This document shows, in pieces, positions 54,944 through 63,851 of a stretch of DNA of 64,000 nucleotides. This stretch comes from Actinomycetaceae bacterium (GTDB taxonomy: Bacteria > Actinomycetota > Actinomycetes > Actinomycetales > Actinomycetaceae), in contig JAUNLF010000008.1 of the NCBI GenBank assembly GCA_030532405.1, positions 1-64,000 on the forward strand. The letters are read 5' to 3'. The notes under the pieces were generated by a model. It did not search any database. It saw nothing but the letters and a program-made list of their open reading frames with translations, and was not told where the DNA came from. Positions within the stretch are counted from its first letter, which is position 1; every line of letters begins with the position of its first letter. Made by a program: the position numbers and the translations under genes.

Positions 54944-55857
54944 TACATTTCCTCTTTGTCGGGTAGGTTCAAGATCGTGCCCGGATGGATCAGATTCGGA
55001 GAGTCGCCAATAGCATCGCGATTGCGCTCGTAAATCTTCACCCACCCGTCACTAATCACGGAAGGGTCCGCAGACCCTAAATGTCGGGCAGTTATCGACC
55101 ACAGCGAGTCACCGGGTTTGACCTCGTACTGGTTCCCGGACTGCTCGAAATTCTGCGAGCTGTGAGAAGCTCGCTGATCAGTCTGAGCCTTTGAACTTTC
55201 CGAGGCCCCTGACCGCTCTGGTTCTTGCGATTGTTCTGTGTCTTGTGACTGTTCTGTAGCTGGTGGCTGCTCTGTGGCTGGCGAATGCTCGAGTTCGCCA
55301 TCCGAAGCGCCGGAGTTGGCATCCTCCGTGATACTCGCCCCGCTTGCCTCAACCTGTTCTACTGCCGGAATCGAACTCCAACCCAGGTCGTTTGGAATAT
55401 CAGCGGGGGTGGAGGCAAATGCGGGCACGGAACCACCCGCGATTGCCGTGGTTAACGCGAGCGTTGCAAGCCTTCTTCGCACGATTGGCTTTACCAACGG
55501 ACTTGCGAATTTGAGGGCGCCAGCGCGAAGCTGTGTTGAAACACCTCTTCGCTGGCCAAACTTCAAGGCGACCTCTACGAACAGCAGTGAACCAAGACTC
55601 CAAACTGAAACTAGAGCAACGATTAGGCCCAGTGTGGCCGCGCCGACCGCGATTAGCGGGGAGTTCAAACTCATCGAGTTTTGCAACATCGCCTGCGGGG
55701 TCGCGATCAAAGCGGATACAGTGGGCCATGTTTCAGCCAGTAGAGCCAGCGACGCGACGGTCGTGGCCGAGAAGCCAGCTAGAGCCAGTAGGACCATGCG
55801 AAGGTCTGAGCTGCGAGTTGTGTCAGAACTAATTCTCTTCGTCGAGTCGTTAAGCAT
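54943..55857 (-). CDS. Membrane protein with C-terminal LysM domain
   Basis: A 304-aa protein. It has two or three membrane segments (about 22-45, 70-100 and 135-155), then a Ser/Glu/Gln-rich low-complexity linker with TEQ-type repeats (PPATEQSQDTEQSQEPE). A LysM domain at about 250-300 begins YEVKPGDSLWSITARHLG and ends HPGTILNLP. LysM binds peptidoglycan, so the C terminus should lie outside the membrane. It is the first gene of a pair with the Rv3235-like gene. Its start at ATG 55857 is the only good one. The exact role is unknown. Confidence 0.88.
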   Translation of the reverse strand: MLNDSTKRISSDTTRSSDLRMVLLALAGFSATTVASLALLAETWPTVSALIATPQAMLQNSMSLNSPLIAVGAATLGLIVALVSVWSLGSLLFVEVALKFGQRRGVSTQLRAGALKFASPLVKPIVRRRLATLALTTAIAGGSVPAFASTPADIPNDLGWSSIPAVEQVEASGASITEDANSGASDGELEHSPATEQPPATEQSQDTEQSQEPERSGASESSKAQTDQRASHSSQNFEQSGNQYEVKPGDSLWSITARHLGSADPSVISDGWVKIYERNRDAIGDSPNLIHPGTILNLPDKEEM

Positions 55858-55868
55858 TTGACTTGATC

Positions 55869-55888
55869 CGTTTCAGTTCGTTTCAGTT
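55869..55888. repeat. Tandem 10-bp repeat in a divergent promoter region
   Basis: CGTTTCAGTT occurs twice in direct tandem, one helical turn apart, followed by CGTGCACG. It lies 12 bases upstream of the minus-strand LysM gene and about 100 bases before the plus-strand gene at 55990. A related CTGTTTCAAT sits at about 55974-55983. A helical-turn spacing suits a DNA-binding protein site. Confidence 0.55.
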
Positions 55889-55989
55889 CGTGCACGTTGA
55901 TAGTTGCAGGTTGTGGATGCGGTGTCAAGAGTTTTCCAAAAAACCGTGGATATCTAGATTGAGCCCGTCGAATCTGTTTCAATCAAAGC

Positions 55990-56514
55990 GTGGAATTCGA
56001 AGAAATTATCGCCGACTTGGTGCGCGAACAGGCCGCGGCAAATGAGCGTGAAGTCAACGAAGAAGTAGCCTCGTTAGCGGAGGCCGAACTAGTCTCCGTT
56101 CAACTTTCCGACCGCCTGGCAGCACTTGAAGGCAAGCGAGTGTCACTGAGCTCCGCCTTCAACTATTCCGTGTCCGGTGAAGTTGTTCGAGCAAACCCCG
56201 CGTGGCTGCTCATTAAAGATAGGGAGGGCGAAGAGCTGGTCTCCGTGCCGGCCATTGCGCTGGCGAAAGGGCTGCAAAGGGTAGGCCCCGCGCCCTCGTT
56301 CATGGAAACGCGAATGGGACTGACGCACATTTTGCGCAAAATAATGCGGGAGCGCAGGCGAGTCCGCGTGATAGTGGGCTCGCACGCTCCCGTAGGTTTT
56401 ATTGGCGCGGTCTACGCCGACCATATGGACATGATCGGACTGGACACCGGAGAGCCGTCCATTTCGGTGTCCCTAAAATCAGTATTCAGCGTGCGCATAG
56501 TCCGCGGATTCTAA
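55990..56514 (+). CDS. Conserved actinobacterial protein of unknown function
   Basis: A 174-aa soluble protein I do not recognise with certainty. The first 55 residues are helical and acidic (EEIIADLVREQAAANEREVNEEVASLAEAEL in parts such as LVREQAAANER). The rest looks beta-rich, with VSLSSAFNYSVSGEVVRANPAWLLIKD-type strands and a basic IMRERRRVRVIVG turn. Proteins like it sit next to bldC-type genes in actinobacteria, though no role is known to me. It starts at GTG 55990 with no strong ribosome binding site. It ends 135 bases before the convergent BldC-like gene, a gap with no clear feature. Confidence 0.72.
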   Translation: MEFEEIIADLVREQAAANEREVNEEVASLAEAELVSVQLSDRLAALEGKRVSLSSAFNYSVSGEVVRANPAWLLIKDREGEELVSVPAIALAKGLQRVGPAPSFMETRMGLTHILRKIMRERRRVRVIVGSHAPVGFIGAVYADHMDMIGLDTGEPSISVSLKSVFSVRIVRGF

Positions 56515-56648
56515 CGCTGTAGCGCGAATCCGTGCTGTCGCAAAGCGCGCTCCGGGGCGGCACTAAGCCGCGTAGCCGAAAGTGCGCGATGCGCAGCGGC
56601 GCAAAAATTGCACGGTCGAAAACGCGAACCGCGCCGCTTGTTTGGGTG

Positions 56649-56858
56649 TTAGGAGTTTCCTTGGGCGATGCGCTCGCGGGTGATCTCATATTGGCGTTCA
56701 ATGTAGCGTTCCAGTTCGGACTGCTCGATGCGCCAGGTGCGTTTGCCGCCGACTTGAATCGCGGGTAGTTCACCGGACGTAAGTAGTGCGCGGGTTGCTG
56801 ACTGGGACAGATTCAAGATCTCCGCAACGTCAGCCATTGTTAAAAATCGTGGAGTCAT
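56649..56858 (-). CDS. BldC-like small MerR-type DNA-binding protein
   Basis: A 69-aa helix-turn-helix protein. FLTMADVAEILNLSQSATRALLTSGELPAIQVGGKRTWRIEQSELERYI, seen in parts (LTMADVAEILNLS and GKRTWRIEQSELERYI), is the excisionase/BldC fold: a single MerR-like winged helix without an effector domain. In streptomycetes BldC delays development by binding cooperatively to direct repeats. ATG 56858 starts the conserved domain; a longer frame is not supported. It converges with the gene at 55990. The 234-base gap on its other side has no gene that I can find. Confidence 0.88.
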   Translation of the reverse strand: MTPRFLTMADVAEILNLSQSATRALLTSGELPAIQVGGKRTWRIEQSELERYIERQYEITRERIAQGNS

Positions 56859-57092
56859 GGCTACATTGTGCCACTTCATATCAGTTCGCAACAGTACTAT
56901 GCATAACTTGTGGAAAACATTTTTTCTTGAAAATCCACTCCAAGCATTGCCCGGCCGCAAGATCAGGATCGAAACGGCAATTGTGTCGATCGCGTGAACG
57001 ATTGGTAACCGCCAGAAAAGCAGTCGGAAAAACCTTGCCCCCAACCTGTGGAAAACCTTCAAATTGGCCAGATTTATGGGCAATATGAGGGC

Positions 57093-57707
57093 GTGTCCAA
57101 ATCTTTACCCAGAGCAAAACGCTCATCCGTGATCCGCGACCCGCGCTTCATTGCGGGTGTCTTGCTGATCATCGTGTCGATCCTACTGACCACTTGGATC
57201 ATCCAGAGGGCGCGCGGTGGCGAAGATGTCTACCAGTTAACCGCGCCCGTAGCGCAAGGCCAGCCAATCGAACTGTCATCGGTTTCCGTGGTGTCCGCCC
57301 GCACCGGATCCAACGCTTACCTGCCCGTGGGTGAAATCCCCGAAGGCGCGATAGCTACCCGCTCGATGAGCGCAGGTGAACTGTTACCGCGCGACGCCGT
57401 GTCCACCGCTGCGGAGCAAGACCGGCGTCAGGTTGTAATCAACGTTGCGACGCGGATCCCGTCCTCCGTCGGTGTAGGTTCACAAGTCGAAGTGTGGTCG
57501 ATCGATAAGCCGACGGTCGTGGAAGACCGGCAGGCCGAGCCCACCGTTATCGCAACCTCGGCGATCATCCTTGCGGTTTCCGAACCCGACGCAACCATGA
57601 TCGAACACGCGCAGGCGGTGGAAGTCTCCGTCACCGAAGCCGACCTGGCTAAGGTCCTGGCCGCGACCGGCGGTAAGGGCTCCCTGGTCGTAGTTCCGGC
57701 GGGGTAA
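57093..57707 (+). CDS. SAF-domain membrane protein (CpaB-like)
   Basis: A 204-aa protein with one N-terminal membrane segment (FIAGVLLIIVSILLTTWII) and an SAF-type domain outside (QGQPIELSSVSVVSART, GAIATRSMSAGELLPRDAV). SAF proteins of this kind resemble CpaB/RcpC of Flp/Tad pilus systems. GTG 57093 (MSKSLPRA) is the most family-like start, though its GAGGG is unusually close; GTG 57048 is the alternative. It sits two bases before a CpaE-like ATPase. No pilin, secretin or TadA gene is nearby, so a pilus role is unproven. Confidence 0.78.
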   Translation: MSKSLPRAKRSSVIRDPRFIAGVLLIIVSILLTTWIIQRARGGEDVYQLTAPVAQGQPIELSSVSVVSARTGSNAYLPVGEIPEGAIATRSMSAGELLPRDAVSTAAEQDRRQVVINVATRIPSSVGVGSQVEVWSIDKPTVVEDRQAEPTVIATSAIILAVSEPDATMIEHAQAVEVSVTEADLAKVLAATGGKGSLVVVPAG

Positions 57708-57709
57708 CG

Positions 57710-58984
57710 ATGGCCGCCGAAGGAGTAATCGTCTGGCTTTCCGAGCCCTTCGAAACCGAAGTCATCCAAGAGCTCAACGCCCAGTCCGCAAAGTTCACCG
57801 TCCAGCGACGCTGCGCCGACCTCACTGAAACGCGCGCGTGCGTGAGGGCCGGCTTAGGATCCGTCGTCATTGCCGAGGGCGGTGCTGGCGGGCTCGACGC
57901 TTCAGTGGTTGACGAATTCCACGATGCCGGTATCTTCGTCCTCCTGGTATTTGACGACCCGGTAACCGCGCCTTCGCTGGGGGAGGACGCGCGTGTCGAC
58001 CACTCGAGTGCCGGATTCGTGGTGGAAACCCTGACGCTCGGCATTCGCAACCGGATGCTTGGCGATGTGCCGCCGCCCCCGCCGATGCCCGTCGAGCAGC
58101 CGGAAGTTGAAACTGATTACGCGGGCCGGATGATCGCGGTTTGGGGCACGCCGGGAGCTCCCGGACGCTCAACGATCGCGGTGAACCTGGCGCACGCACT
58201 AGCCGCGGCAGGCCGGCAGGTAACTGTCGTTGACGCGGACGCGCACGCCCCTTCGCTGGCGCACATGCTGGGTTTTGACGCGCCAGAATCCGGGCTGTTG
58301 AGCGCTTCGGCCCTGCGGAACCAAGGCGAGTTATCCGCCTCCCACCTTGATGATGAACGTATTTTTGTTGAGGACGGCCTTCACCTGCTGTCGGGTTTGA
58401 CTCGCGCTGACCGTTGGCGGAGCCTGCGCCCCGAAGCTATCAATGAGGTTTTGCGAGAGCTTCGCAAACTTGGTGACGTCGTTGTGGACCTGTCCGATGG
58501 GCTGTCAGATGATGACCCTTCGCAGCTCACTTTTGTGCCGACCCCGCAAGACATTAATCGCGACATCCTCGAGCGTGCCGACCAGTTCATAATCGTCGCC
58601 CGCGCGGACGCTGTGGGGCTCACCCGCCTGGCGCATACTCTTTACGACGCCGAAGAAAACGGTCTGCGCCCCAACCTGTTGGTTATTAATAAGGCGCGTC
58701 GCGCCAGTACCGGCGGGTCGATTGAGCGTCCCATCGATTCGGTCCTCGCGTCCATTGCCCCGGAGATTCCGCGCGTAATCATTGAGGACGCGGTTGAGGT
58801 TGACCGCGCGACTTTGGATGCGACGACTGTGGTGGGGCAATCTCCGTTGTCCGATTTTGCTGGGCAAATCCAGCAAGTTGCCGCCCTTTTGAACTTGATT
58901 GCGCCTGAAAATAGTCGGGGAGGGCGGGCTAAGCGGCGCCGTAAACGAGGCGGGGCCGCGCGTAAGTGGGGGCGCAGCGCGTAA
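57710..58984 (+). CDS. CpaE/MinD-like ATPase with deviant Walker A
   Basis: A 424-aa protein. Residues 1-125 may be a degenerate receiver-like domain, followed by a proline-rich linker (PPPPPMP). The MinD/ParA-like ATPase region (about 140-400) has WGTPGAPGRSTIAVNLAHAL, where the signature lysine of the P loop is replaced by Arg, then VDADAHAPSLAHMLG and VVDLSDGL. This form (GAPGRST/GAPGRTT) is common in actinobacterial TadZ/CpaE relatives. A strongly basic C-terminal tail (RAKRRRKRGGAARKWGR) could bind nucleic acid or acidic lipids. It forms an operon with the SAF protein. Function unproven. Confidence 0.8.
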   Translation: MAAEGVIVWLSEPFETEVIQELNAQSAKFTVQRRCADLTETRACVRAGLGSVVIAEGGAGGLDASVVDEFHDAGIFVLLVFDDPVTAPSLGEDARVDHSSAGFVVETLTLGIRNRMLGDVPPPPPMPVEQPEVETDYAGRMIAVWGTPGAPGRSTIAVNLAHALAAAGRQVTVVDADAHAPSLAHMLGFDAPESGLLSASALRNQGELSASHLDDERIFVEDGLHLLSGLTRADRWRSLRPEAINEVLRELRKLGDVVVDLSDGLSDDDPSQLTFVPTPQDINRDILERADQFIIVARADAVGLTRLAHTLYDAEENGLRPNLLVINKARRASTGGSIERPIDSVLASIAPEIPRVIIEDAVEVDRATLDATTVVGQSPLSDFAGQIQQVAALLNLIAPENSRGGRAKRRRKRGGAARKWGRSA

Positions 58985-59023
58985 AGGGTACGGGTTTTGG
59001 TTTGGGCGTGGCACACTTGGGAT

Positions 59024-59437
59024 ATGCGTTCTTTTCTGCCGGTAACTGCCACAGAGTTGTGTGGGGATCTGCCAAACCGTGAGCTCGTAGTTCCAAAACC
59101 TGCGGGTGGCTCTGGCGACGCCCTGGAGTGGGCTGAGTATGAGGCGACGGTTGATGCTTCACTTGCGTCGCTCGAGCTGGTTCGTGACACGGGGGAGCCG
59201 GTGCAGCGGCGCATCGTGCTTGCCCTGGACGGTGACACTATTGACTGGGAGCACGTTGTTGCCATTTTGATTGATGGCTCTGATGCGGAAGACTCTGTGC
59301 GCCGCGCGTGCGAGGCGACCACGCAGGACGAAGCCGATGAGGCCCTAGAAGAGCTGTTGGACTTCGCCCTGCAGTGGTATGACGCCTCGGAGCGTGCTGG
59401 ATTAGCCCGCGTCTTGAATGGATGCGTTGACTTGTAG
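59024..59437 (+). CDS. DUF6912-like small conserved protein
   Basis: A 137-aa acidic protein beginning MRSFLPVTATELCGDL, with EWAEYEATVDASLASL and LDFALQWYDASERAGLARVL later. The opening and length match actinobacterial DUF6912 proteins, whose function is unknown. The start at ATG 59024 is preferred to the longer frame from 58997, as the family begins with this methionine. Its last 36 bases overlap the end of the convergent sbcC gene, an unusual tail-to-tail arrangement. Confidence 0.75.
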   Translation: MRSFLPVTATELCGDLPNRELVVPKPAGGSGDALEWAEYEATVDASLASLELVRDTGEPVQRRIVLALDGDTIDWEHVVAILIDGSDAEDSVRRACEATTQDEADEALEELLDFALQWYDASERAGLARVLNGCVDL

Positions 59438-62400
59438 AGTCGAGCCTCCGTCCGCTTGTTTGGTAACGGAGATGCCGTCGCTGATCCGCCGTTGCATTTC
59501 TGAAACGTGAGAGACAACGCCGACAGTGCGCCCGGAATCGCGTAGACGTTCCAGGCCGATCATCACTTGGTCCAGGGTGTCGGAGTCAAGGGAGCCGAAC
59601 CCCTCGTCGATCAACATCGACTTTAGGTCGAGTCCGCCCGCTTCAGAAGAGATCACTTCCACGAGTCCAAGAGCCAGGGCCAGGGAGCTGTAGAAGGTCT
59701 CGCCACCCGATAGGGACGTGGGTGCTCGCTCATCATCGGTTTCGGCGTCGAATACGGCAAGCCCAAGTCCGCCTGCCTGCGTGCGAAGGCTCGGGTCCAG
59801 GGCAACGCGGTGGAGCTCGTAGCGTCCTGAAGAAAAGCGTGACAGGAACGGTTTTGATGCTTCCAGTACTCGTTGGAACTGGCGAATGATTACCCACGTG
59901 TCAAACGAGATGGGCGCACCCTGTTCGATGTTTGCTTTCTTGGCAAGCACTGACAGGTCAATCAGGGGGCCGGATTCTCTCTTTAGCTCTTCGAGCTGTT
60001 CGATGAAGTCTCGCAAAACGTTGAGCTTAGTGTTGTAGGCTTCGACCTTTTGCTGGGCGAGGGCGAAGTCTTGGTTGGCTTCGCTTTGCTGCCTGTCGAG
60101 CCGCGATATTGTGGCTTTTAATGACTGCGGGATGGTGGCGCGGATTAGTCCGGTTTGTTCAGCTTCATCCCGGTCGCGTTCAGCCATCTTGCGGTCAAAG
60201 TCGTAGCGTTTCACTTGGGCTTCAAGGTTTTCCATTGCGGCGGTGTCCATGACCGCATCTTGCGCGGCTTGAACCGTTTCGAATGGGCTCTTTTGAAGTG
60301 CGTTTTCGAGGGCGAGCTTAGCTTGCTGCGCCGCGCGGTACGCGCCCAGCCATTCGGTTAGGGCGTCCCGCAGGGCGCGAACACGCCCTTGACGCTTCGA
60401 CAAAAACTCGCTGCGCTGCTCAACTGTGTCGAAGTTACCGCGCGCGGCTTCGATGGACTCGTGAAGTTCTTGGATCTGTTCGCGCGCGTGGTTTTGGTCG
60501 CTGTTGATAACGGTGAGCCTGGTTTTACGATCCACCAGGTTTTTGTCCAGCGTGTCCGCTTCAGCGAGGGCCGCTTCGAGGTCCTTGCGAAGCTTCACCG
60601 CTTCGGCGTTGGCATTCTGCGCGTTTTGGGTGGCCTGCTTGGCTTCTTGCAGGGCGATCTCTAGGGACGCGGAATCTGCGCCCGCCTCTTTGTTGAGCTC
60701 CGTGATTTGCCCCGTGAGCTTGCGGTGATTTTCCTGTACCGATTTGAGTGCAACATCCGCGGCATTTTCTTTGTCTTGCGCCGCGCGCACTGCGTCGTGG
60801 TCGATGTCGGTGCGGTCCCCGGTGGCCGGCCGCGGGTGTTCGGTCGACCCGCACACGAGGCACGGCGCGCCCTCAACTAGCTCTGACGATAACGCTAACG
60901 CCGAATCGTTTAACCACCCGGCTAGGGCTTCAAGGGAAGCGGCTTTCGCGGAGGCAAGTTCGCGCACTTTCACACCGATCTGTTCGGCAGCTTCCACGAG
61001 CTGCGCGCGCAGTTCGTCACCTTTTCGAGCGGCTTTAAGCCGTGCTTCCAACGCGTTTTGCTCATTTTGGAGGTCGAAGCGCTTCTCACCGGCCTGCTCC
61101 AGGTTTGCAATCCGCTGCCTGAACTGGGCTTCCACGGGAGCAAAAACCTTGAGCTTCTTCTCATCTGCCAAAATCGAAGCCTGCAGTTGCTCGCGTTCAG
61201 CGTCCAGTGTCGACACCTTATTTTGCAGGTCCGTCAGCTGCTGGGCGCTTTTTTGCGCGGATTCGATAATGGTTTGCTCGCGGGTTAGCTCGTCCAGGCG
61301 CGCCTCAATCTGCGCCCGATCAGTGTCGGGGTCTTGCAGGACATCGCCCGCCAAAGTGGCCAGGTCTGCATCGGGATTTTCATAAGCGAGGGCGTCCTCA
61401 CTCGCGGCCGCATCAACGCCGGTTGAAACTGCACGGCTTAGTTCCTCGCGAGTGCTGTCTACATTTGCCTTGGCTTCGGCCAGGTCTTGCTGAGCGCGTT
61501 TTTGCCGGGTGACATCGGAAGCTACCTGCTGCGCGTGCCTGGCAAGCTCGAGCTGTTTAACGTCGCTTTCGTGTTGGTCGGCTTGCCGGTCTAGTTCTTC
61601 CAGTTTTGAAGTAGCCTCGCGCCACATTGTGGTCGTTTTTTCGATCTGCGCGCGTTCGGCCTCGGTGGCTTGCATTTCACGCACCATTGCTACGCGTTCG
61701 GCTAGTTCCGCCTGTTGCGTGTCGCGCGCGTGCTCAAGATCGGCAAGTGCGACAAGGCCGAGGCCGATAGCCTTTTCGTATTGCTGGCCCTGCACGCCCT
61801 CTTGAATTTCGGCAGACATTTCGGCGGCATGAATGGTGACGCGGTCTTGCAACTGCGACTGCGCTTCGCGAGCCTCTTTGGCTTGCGCTTCGAGAGATAC
61901 TCTGAAGTCTCGGAAGTGCTCCGTGGCAAAGATTTCTTCGAGGACCTCTTTGCGATCCTTCGGTTGGGAGTGAATAAAGCTTGCAAACTTCCCTTGGGGT
62001 AGGACCACGGTTTGCAGGAACTGTTGGGGGCCGAGACCTACAATTTCAACCACGTCATCGTTGACGTTTTTAATGCCTCTTGAGACGTTGTCTAACTCTA
62101 GTTTCCCGGGCTCGTTCAGGCTTGCAATCAGCTCTTCAGTGGATGTGGACGCGTCTGCAGATAACACCCGGTCTAAGGTCGCGGTCCCGGGCGTTTCAGT
62201 CTTGTTGCCTTCCTTTGTGTACTTCGGGCGACGCATTACCTGGAAGACACCGCGCGAGGTCGCGAAGGTGAGGCTCACGAAGGTGTCCGTGTCGCGCGCG
62301 GCGAAGTTGGAGCGCAGCCGCTCCTCGCTAGAAGTGGAGCCACCGGCAACTTGGCCGTACAACGCGAAGGTTATTGCGTCGATGAGCGTTGATTTGCCGG

Positions 62401-62515
62401 CGCCCGTCTGGCCTTTCAGAAGGTATAAGCCGGACGGTTCAAAAGCGGTGAAGTCGATCTTGTGGTGGCCGGGGAAGGGGCCGAGGGCTTGAAATTCTAG
62501 GGTAAGTAGTCGCAT
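59402..62515 (-). CDS. sbcC: Exonuclease subunit SbcC (Rad50-type ATPase)
   Basis: A 1037-aa structural-maintenance ATPase that works with SbcD to open hairpins and process double-strand ends. Walker A is GQTGAGKST (35-43). Long coiled-coil arms surround a zinc-hook CxxC (CLVC, in GAPCLVCGSTEHPRP). The C terminus has the signature LSGGETFYSSLALALGL and Walker B in MLIDEGFGSLD. ATG 62515 shares a base with the SbcD stop (TAATG), so they are co-translated. The start choice is fixed by MRLLTLEFQALGPF. Its 3' end overlaps the convergent DUF6912 gene by 36 bases. Confidence 0.97.
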   Translation of the reverse strand: MRLLTLEFQALGPFPGHHKIDFTAFEPSGLYLLKGQTGAGKSTLIDAITFALYGQVAGGSTSSEERLRSNFAARDTDTFVSLTFATSRGVFQVMRRPKYTKEGNKTETPGTATLDRVLSADASTSTEELIASLNEPGKLELDNVSRGIKNVNDDVVEIVGLGPQQFLQTVVLPQGKFASFIHSQPKDRKEVLEEIFATEHFRDFRVSLEAQAKEAREAQSQLQDRVTIHAAEMSAEIQEGVQGQQYEKAIGLGLVALADLEHARDTQQAELAERVAMVREMQATEAERAQIEKTTTMWREATSKLEELDRQADQHESDVKQLELARHAQQVASDVTRQKRAQQDLAEAKANVDSTREELSRAVSTGVDAAASEDALAYENPDADLATLAGDVLQDPDTDRAQIEARLDELTREQTIIESAQKSAQQLTDLQNKVSTLDAEREQLQASILADEKKLKVFAPVEAQFRQRIANLEQAGEKRFDLQNEQNALEARLKAARKGDELRAQLVEAAEQIGVKVRELASAKAASLEALAGWLNDSALALSSELVEGAPCLVCGSTEHPRPATGDRTDIDHDAVRAAQDKENAADVALKSVQENHRKLTGQITELNKEAGADSASLEIALQEAKQATQNAQNANAEAVKLRKDLEAALAEADTLDKNLVDRKTRLTVINSDQNHAREQIQELHESIEAARGNFDTVEQRSEFLSKRQGRVRALRDALTEWLGAYRAAQQAKLALENALQKSPFETVQAAQDAVMDTAAMENLEAQVKRYDFDRKMAERDRDEAEQTGLIRATIPQSLKATISRLDRQQSEANQDFALAQQKVEAYNTKLNVLRDFIEQLEELKRESGPLIDLSVLAKKANIEQGAPISFDTWVIIRQFQRVLEASKPFLSRFSSGRYELHRVALDPSLRTQAGGLGLAVFDAETDDERAPTSLSGGETFYSSLALALGLVEVISSEAGGLDLKSMLIDEGFGSLDSDTLDQVMIGLERLRDSGRTVGVVSHVSEMQRRISDGISVTKQADGGSTLQVNASIQDAG

Positions 62516-63705
62516 TAGTGGACCTCCTCGTCCAGGACTTGACTCCACGTTTTGTCGATAATGTCCGCTTCGATGTTGCTCACTTCGCGGCCCAGTGCCA
62601 GTTCAAAAAACTCGCGCGCCAGATCTTGGGGAGACTTGCGGTCAACCTGCGCGTACGTTGCCTGCTGGGTAGACGCCGGGGGCGTGTGCCTGATCAACAG
62701 CGCGTTTGGATACACGGCTTTGATGCGTTCATACATGTGCTCGGGTCGAACCGTGTCGGTGATTTCCAGGTGCGCGTACCCTGTTTTCGCCCAGTCGGGA
62801 ACGTCGGTTATCAGCTCGTCGATAGTGCCCGTGCGCTGATGCAGGGAGTACGGCTGAGGCACGTCCACAGTTTCAACAGACACGACCTCATTTTCGATAG
62901 TGAGGACGGTTGTGGACTTGTGGTCGGTGGCCTCTGAGAACGAGAACGGTTGCGGTGAGCCCGAATAGCGGATGATGGGGCCGTCTGTTTCGAACTGTTG
63001 CGGGCGGTGCAGGTGGCCGGCCGCGACGTAGGAGAGCCCGCGCGAGCGACGCTGCTCGGAGCCCATGGTGACGAATGTTTCGGTGGTGACGGACTGGGCG
63101 CCGCCAACTGAAATGTCGCGCTCTGAATCCGAAGTTGCCGACCCGGCGATAAACGCGTGGATCATTGCGATGGCGGGGCCTTTTCGATTCTGAAGGTCGG
63201 AGTCGATGCGCCTCAGTGCACCCTCCATCACGGCCTGGTGGGATCGCGTAAGCTTGGTCAACACGCCGTCGTCATCGACGGTATCTGCAAGCGTAAGACG
63301 CGCCGTGTCGGGCTCCAGGAAAGGAACCGGGTAAACGTTTAGCAACTCGGAATCCGTTTGCACGACGATCGGCTCACCAACGCGGCTGGTCTGCGAAAAA
63401 AACTGCAGATTGTCCCTAAACAACGCCGACCCGAATCCCAGGCGCGTTGCCGAATCATGGTTGCCGGGAATCACGATCACGCGGGTGAGTTCCGTGAGGC
63501 GCTGCAACACGTCCTCGAACATGCGAATCGACGTTGTTGGCGCGATCGCGCGGTCATAAACGTCCCCCGCAAGCAGTAGCGCGTCGGGCTCCTCAAAGCG
63601 CGTTAACTCGACAATATGGTCGAGGAAATCTTCTTGAAAGCGCTCCAAAGAAAGCTTGTGGAGCGTGCGTCCCAGGTGCCAATCGGCCGTGTGAATCAAC
63701 TTCAT
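62515..63705 (-). CDS. sbcD: Exonuclease subunit SbcD (Mre11-type nuclease)
   Basis: Manganese-dependent nuclease partner of SbcC. It is 396 aa and shows the calcineurin-like phosphoesterase motifs in order: DWH (8-10), GDVYD (47-51), GNHD (81-84) and later AAGHLHRPQ. The C-terminal half (from about 280) is the capping domain that contacts SbcC. It starts at ATG 63705 with no strong ribosome binding site visible in the 146 bases upstream, which also hold the hairpin that ends hisN. It is the first gene of the sbcDC operon. Confidence 0.97.
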   Translation of the reverse strand: MKLIHTADWHLGRTLHKLSLERFQEDFLDHIVELTRFEEPDALLLAGDVYDRAIAPTTSIRMFEDVLQRLTELTRVIVIPGNHDSATRLGFGSALFRDNLQFFSQTSRVGEPIVVQTDSELLNVYPVPFLEPDTARLTLADTVDDDGVLTKLTRSHQAVMEGALRRIDSDLQNRKGPAIAMIHAFIAGSATSDSERDISVGGAQSVTTETFVTMGSEQRRSRGLSYVAAGHLHRPQQFETDGPIIRYSGSPQPFSFSEATDHKSTTVLTIENEVVSVETVDVPQPYSLHQRTGTIDELITDVPDWAKTGYAHLEITDTVRPEHMYERIKAVYPNALLIRHTPPASTQQATYAQVDRKSPQDLAREFFELALGREVSNIEADIIDKTWSQVLDEEVH

Positions 63706-63813
63706 GTAACCAGGGTAACTAATGGGGCGGACAAAAAGTTTTTGGGCCCCTTACGTGCCCGTTCGCGGGCGTGGGAGGGCGAGCTTAGCGCGGCTCAGGT
63801 CATACCGTCACTC

Positions 63814-63843
63814 CGGGTGAAACCGCGGCAGCGGCTTCACCCG
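63814..63843 (-). terminator. Hairpin after hisN
   Basis: A 13-bp stem (CGGGTGAAGCCGC on the minus strand, one G-T pair) with a four-base loop lies nine bases after the hisN stop codon. No T run follows, so termination may be weak or need another factor. Confidence 0.55.
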
Positions 63844-63851
63844 CGCCCTCG

